Assembly: GCF_933775445.1 (NCBI RefSeq)
Contig: NC_065875.1
Coordinates: forward strand, 22,567,555-22,631,554
Length of the DNA: 64,000 nucleotides
Direction: 5' to 3'
DNA from: Argentina anserina
Taxonomy: Eukaryota; Streptophyta; Magnoliopsida; Rosales; Rosaceae
Each line of letters begins with the position of its first letter. The first letter of the stretch is position 1. The notes under the pieces were generated by a model that was not told the DNA's origin, made no database searches, and saw only the letters and a list, made by a program, of their open reading frames with translations. The position numbers and the translations under genes were made by a program. Below are positions 59,864-64,000 of the stretch, one piece after another.

Positions 59864-61826
59864 GTGTCAGTTTACACCATTGATGTTGAAGATTGGAGGC
59901 ATTATTTTATCGACTATCTTGAGCACAACAAGTTTCCCGAAGATTTGAAGCAAAAGTGGTGCATCAAACGGCGAGCACCGCGCTTCCTCTACTACAAAGA
60001 AATTTTATATCAGAGGTCATTTGACGGAGTACTCCTTCAATGCTTGGGAAAAGATGAAGCGGCCAAAGTCATGGAAGAGGTTCATTCTGGAGTGTATGGA
60101 GCACATCAATGAGGACCAAAGTTACATTTTCAAGTAAGACGACTAGTGTATTATTGGCCCACCATGGTCAAGGATTGTATGGAGTATGCACAGAAATGTC
60201 AAGCTTGCCAGTTTCATGCCAACTTCATTCATCAGACACCCGAGCCGCTGCATCCGACAATTGCTTCACACCCATTCGATGTCTGGGGAATGGATGCAAT
60301 CGGACCCATCACTTTGAAATCGTCGACTGGTCATATGTACATTCTTGCAGCCACAGATTCTTTCTCAAAGTGGGCAGAGGCGATACCGCTCAAAGAAATA
60401 AAGGAAGAAAATGTTGTGGACTTCATTACGGGAAGCATTATACAACGTTATGGTATATCACGCTGCATCATCACAGACAACGCCAAGTATTTCTCGAATA
60501 CCACAACAGAAAAGTTGAGTAAGAAATTTCACTTCAAGCTGAGTAAGAATACCGCAACCATTGATGTTGAAGATTGGGAGGAATCCTTTTATCGACTATC
60601 TTGAGCACAACAAGCTTCCCGAAGATTCGAAGCAAAAGTGGAGCATCAAGCGGCGAGCACCGCGCTTCCTCTACTACAAAGAAATTTTATATCGAAGGTC
60701 ATTGGACAGAGTACTCCTTCGATGCTTGGGAAAAGATGAAGCGGCCAAAGCCATAAAAGAGGTTCATTCTGGAGTGTGTAGAGCACATCAGTGAGGACCA
60801 AAGTTATATTTTCAAGTCAGACGACTAGGGTATTATTGGCCCACCATGGTCAAGGATTGTATGGAGTATGCACAGAAATGTCAAGCTTGTCAGTTTCATG
60901 CCAACTTCATTCATCAGACACCCGAGCCGCTGCATCCGACAATTGCTTCGCACCCATTTGATTTCTGGGGAATGGATGCAATCGGACCTATCACTTCGAA
61001 ATCGTCGGCTGGTCATATGTACATTATGGCAGCCACAAATTCTTTCTCAAAGTGGGCATGGGCAATACCGCTCAAAGGAATAAAGGAAGAAAATGGTGTG
61101 GACTTCATTACGGGAAGCTTAATAAAACGTTATGGTATACCACGTTCCATCATCACAGACAACGTCAAGTATTTCTCGAATACCGCAACAAAAAAGTGGA
61201 GTAAGAAATTCCACTTCAAGCTTCACTTCTCTTCGATGTATAACGCTCCGGCAAATGGTTTGGCAGAGGCATTTAATAAAACGCTTTGTAATATTCTGAA
61301 AAAAAAAACTGTCAGCAAGAAGCAGAGGGATTAGCATGAGAAATTGGGCGAAGCTCTCTGGGCTTATAGAACGACCTATCGGACAGTCACAAATACTACA
61401 CCTTATTCTCTCGTCTATGGTGTCGAAGTCGTGTTACCATTAGAGAAAGAAATTCTGTCATTAAGAATCGCTTTGCAAGAAAATCTCACAAATGAGGAAA
61501 ATGTCAAGTTACGCCTTCAAGAGTTAGAAGCTTTGGACGAGAAGAGGCTTGATGCACAACAACACCTGGAATGCTACCAAACTCGGATGTCACACGCCTT
61601 CAACAAAGGTGTTCGACCACAGTCATTTCAAGTTGATGATTTAGTTCTTGCTGTTCAAAGACCCATCATTATGACGCACAAGACTGGCTCCAAATTCAAG
61701 TCAAAATGGGATGGTCCTTACGTTGTTAGAGAAGTATACACCAATAGAGCTTACAAAATTGTGGCGGAAGACGGTTTGATGATCGGTCCCATTAACGACA
61801 AGTTCATGAAGAAGTACCATGCTTGA
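59864..61826 (+). pseudogene. Gypsy integrase with a 681-bp internal tandem duplication
   Basis: The first copy has VHSGVYGAHQ, a TGA (60110), CMEYAQKCQACQFHANFIHQ (zinc site), then WGMDAIGPI and ITDNAKYF with two catalytic Asp. The second copy repeats all this from 60557, including the TGA at 60791, and continues into SSMYNAPANGLAEAFNKTL with the catalytic Glu. A stop follows at 61332. The frame then gives ALWAYRTTYRTVTNTTPYSL and a C-terminal part ending FMKKYHA at 61826. Only the second copy is connected to the C-terminus. Confidence 0.9.
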
Positions 61827-62449
61827 AAACATCAAAAATGCTCCAAGTCTGTACGAGCCTAAACTGCATAAGACAAGAAAACAAAACAAAACAAAACAAA
61901 AATGTTCCACGTCTGCATGAGCTTAAACTGCACAAGGCACCTAAAAAACAAAACCCTTAAACTACGTGATGACTTGATTCCTTCTGTAGATGGATACGTA
62001 AGTAGCTTGAGAATAACAATCTTAAGTTCAGTCACACCAAAATAAAAAGAAGCAAGTCTCAATCATTCAAGTCAGCTATCACATCCAGGTCAAACCATTG
62101 AAGTTACTACGATGTTCTTCAAAACTGACTCGCAATTTCTTTGCCTCTTCAATCTATGTCACAGTCAGTTATGGAATCTCTCGAATTTGGCACTTCTTCT
62201 GTTTTAGATCAACAAGTCTTGCACTGTGAAAAAAAAAGTATGAACTTAGCTCTTCGTTGCCTGACTTGGGCGGTTGGAAGCTGGCTACTTAGTGATTCAT
62301 TACATAAGTACACTGTGAGACGGGAGTTGAGCTGCCATAGAATGGAGCTTTAAAAGTGAATGGCCCAGTAAGAGAGAGATATACGGTTAAGGTGGTGTCA
62401 TCATGTTGCTCATCTTCAACATCGTCGAGGATAGTCATTGTCCCGTCCT
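61827..62449. other. Untranslated 3' part of the gypsy element
   Basis: An (aaaac)n patch at about 61879-61899 and no open frame of note. Parts resemble the spacer commonly found after pol in Tat-type elements. Confidence 0.5.
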
Positions 62450-63040
62450 TGAAACTCTTGAAAGCCGTCATGCTGAATGTGATGTGTAAAGCCTAAAACG
62501 CTTTTATTAAGTGTTGTCAAGTCTATGAAATGAAAGCAGTCAAGCGATTAGGTCGTTTACGTTCTTCAACCTTCTAAAAGCCGTCATGTTCAATATGATG
62601 AGTAAAGCCTAAAACGCTTATATTGAGTGTTGTCAAGTCTATGAAATGAAAGCAGTCAAGCGATTAGGTCGTTTACGTTATTCAACCTTCTGAAAGCCGT
62701 CATGCTGATTGTGATGCGTAAAACCTAAAACGCTTTTATTGAGTACTGTCAAGTCTATGAATTGACAGCAGTCAAGCGATTAGGTCTTTTGCGTTCTTCA
62801 AACTCTTGAAAGCCGTTATGGTGAATGTGATGCGTAAAGGCTAAAACGCTTTTATTGAGTGTTGTCAAGCCTATGAAATGAGAACAGTCAAGCGATTAGG
62901 TCGTTTACGTTCTTGAAACTCTTGAAAGCCACCGTGGTGAATATGATGCGTAAAGCCTAAAACGCTTTTATTGAGTGCTGTCAAGTCTATGAAATGAGAG
63001 CAGTCAAGCGATTAGGTCATTTACGTTCTTCAAATCCGCC
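62450..63040. repeat. Five tandem copies of a 116-bp repeat
   Basis: The anchor aaagcc(g) occurs at 62461, 62577, 62693, 62809 and 62925, exactly 116 bp apart. Each unit holds gtaaagcctaaaacgctt, tgtcaagtctatgaaatga and gtcaagcgattaggtc with a few changes. Tandem arrays between pol and the 3' LTR are known from Tat elements. Confidence 0.93.
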
Positions 63041-63556
63041 AGAAATCAATGCATTTCGAAAGCAGTCAGATGGTTAGATCGATCGCGACTCTCAAATTTG
63101 TTGTCAAAAATCCTACAAAAAAAAAATAGTCAAAATCAGACCATGATCCTATAAAAAAAACAGGATCGCATAGCAGGAGCCGAGCCGGAGCCAGAGCCAA
63201 GAATAAGCCGAGCCGGAGAGAGACAGCTGCATTAAACAACACCAACAGGAATGGTGCAGAATCATATTTGTCTGAGGCCGTGGTGATCTCTTTAGCTCCC
63301 ATAATAATGACAGCAAGAGAAAGATCAAATGGAAACCCTCCACCTGAAGAATCTCAATCAGGGAGCAATCCTGATGTAACACATGTTACTCAATTGAAAT
63401 AAAAAAAAAACTTTACGAGGCTATGGTACTTTGTATATAAGCACACGGTATCAGGCATTGCTGAAAAAGATGGAGGTGAACAACCTGATGAAGCAGAAAA
63501 AAAAACACAGAAAAAATCGCCTTGCGCGGTGATGGATCCAAAGCTGAGCTTGACAA
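63041..63556. other. Spacer with coding-like pieces before the gene-fragment chimera
   Basis: A GC-richer piece at 63170-63240 (gagccggagccagagcc) and 63240-63400 could be an exon of a captured gene but is not recognised. Several A-runs (63116-63127, 63402-63411, 63496-63506) punctuate it. Confidence 0.3.
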
Positions 63557-63569
63557 ATGAGCATCCAGA

Positions 63570-63714
63570 CAATAAAAATAATCAACTCCACCATTGGCCT
63601 CAAAAATGTTAAGTCATATGGAACAGAGGGGCGTAAGAAAGATGGTCCACAAGTTTCTCCAGTTGATAAGGTGTTTGACCACATCTTATTTAGAGGAAGC
63701 GACATTAAGGATTT
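63570..63714 (+). pseudogene. Fragment of a DCP5/LSM14-type gene (Lsm domain)
   Basis: The frame from 63587 reads [20 protein letters not shown], then [20 protein letters not shown] and IKDFQ. This is the second half of the Lsm domain of the DCP5/LSM14/Scd6 family, whose members bind decapping factors in P-bodies. Only about 48 residues are present, without the first Lsm strands, the FDF motif or the RGG tail. It changes abruptly into another gene fragment after about 63714. Confidence 0.8.
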
Positions 63715-63734
63715 CCAAGCTACATCTGCACACA

Positions 63735-63989
63735 AAAAGGAAAGTGAAGAATGTATCTAAGTATGTCATCAGTGTCGCAAAGAATCCAGAATTTGCACAT
63801 AAATTACATGCCGTCTTGTTGGAGAGTGGTGCTTCACCTACTCCTAACTTATTTTCATATATGAATCCTCAATATCTAAATGAAGGTAAATTGCTTGGAC
63901 AAATCAATGCAAATGGGGAACTTGTAGGTGATGGGGTCCATGATTACCTGGTTAAACTATTATCAAGCAGTGCCAATCTTCTGCCGTGA
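63735..63989 (+). pseudogene. Fragment of an EDR1-domain Raf-like MAPKKK gene
   Basis: In another frame than the preceding fragment it reads [20 protein letters not shown], then AVLLESGASPTPNLF, YMNPQYLNEGKLLGQIN and a stop at 63987-63989. This peptide is characteristic of the linker between the EDR1 domain and the kinase domain in plant EDR1/SIS8-like Raf kinases. Neither domain is present in the window. With the stop and the window end close by, it is a fragment and not a gene start. Confidence 0.78.
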
Positions 63990-64000
63990 ATGTAACTGAG

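Larger units (their letters stand above)
53229..63040 (+). mobile_element. Gypsy LTR retrotransposon, Tat-like, decayed, right LTR not found
   Basis: Order on the plus strand is 5' LTR, primer-binding site, gag, protease, reverse transcriptase, RNase H, a second RNase H, integrase and a tandem-repeat region. Reverse transcriptase before integrase defines gypsy. The extra RNase H (DGSSRANGAGAG) suggests the Tat branch. No copy of the 5' LTR was found up to 64000, so the element is truncated, rearranged or continues beyond the window. Many stops, a rearrangement in RT and an internal duplication show that it is dead. Confidence 0.9.

Noticed and set aside
63066..63735. Minus-strand frames at the right end of the window
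   Set aside because: No recognised domain; the plus strand carries the DCP5-like fragment in part of this interval.

Overview
The window looks like nuclear DNA of a flowering plant, most likely a eudicot. The intergenic sequence is AT-rich, genes have short exons with GT-AG introns, the recognisable genes are plant families, and LTR retrotransposons, hAT, Mutator-like and Helitron-type elements are abundant. The style of gene families and repeats would fit a rosid such as a member of Rosaceae, but that is an impression and not proved. No prokaryotic features, rRNA, tRNA or CRISPR were seen.

Layout. 1-1105 is a 505-bp tandem repeat, followed by repeat-derived sequence with an LTR-like relic (about 4130-5060). 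A Mutator-like element with a perfect 9-bp target duplication lies at 7669-9479. A six-exon bHLH gene (HBI1/BEE type) is at 10648-11934. A long inverted repeat (13083-14103) and a LINE-like tail precede a gene cluster at 15609-24342: an intact chloroplast-type acyl-ACP thioesterase, a dead universal-stress-protein (USP) relic, a dead thioesterase copy, and two intact USP genes. The order thioesterase-USP-thioesterase-USP-USP suggests duplication of a two-gene block with alternate decay. A nine-exon S1/P1 nuclease gene is on the minus strand (24874-26494).

27-42 kb is mainly mobile and relic DNA: copia remnants, a DMC1 pseudogene that carries an HD-ZIP III gene fragment inside it (29277-31425), three hAT MITEs with 8-bp target duplications, and a 334-bp tandem duplication that looks perfect by eye. 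One intronless gene for an acidic single-membrane-segment protein of unknown function stands at 39769-40800.

42690-51205 is a complete copia retrotransposon on the minus strand (two 230-bp LTRs, 5-bp target duplication, PBS, four zinc knuckles in gag). Its gag is split by a hAT element (47841-50377), which is itself split by a hAT MITE (48682-49258): three nested insertions, each still with target duplications. After a short Helitron-like element (52196-52397), a decayed Tat-like gypsy element runs from about 53229 to at least 63040. It has five in-frame stops in gag-protease, a frame break in RT, a 681-bp internal tandem duplication of integrase, and five 116-bp repeats downstream. The window ends in a chimera of gene fragments resembling a DCP5/LSM14 Lsm domain and an EDR1-type Raf-like kinase.

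Six protein-coding genes look intact: bHLH, thioesterase, two USPs, nuclease and the acidic membrane protein. Exon models were built by hand from splice signals and reading-frame continuity. Family names are from recognised motifs; no database was searched.
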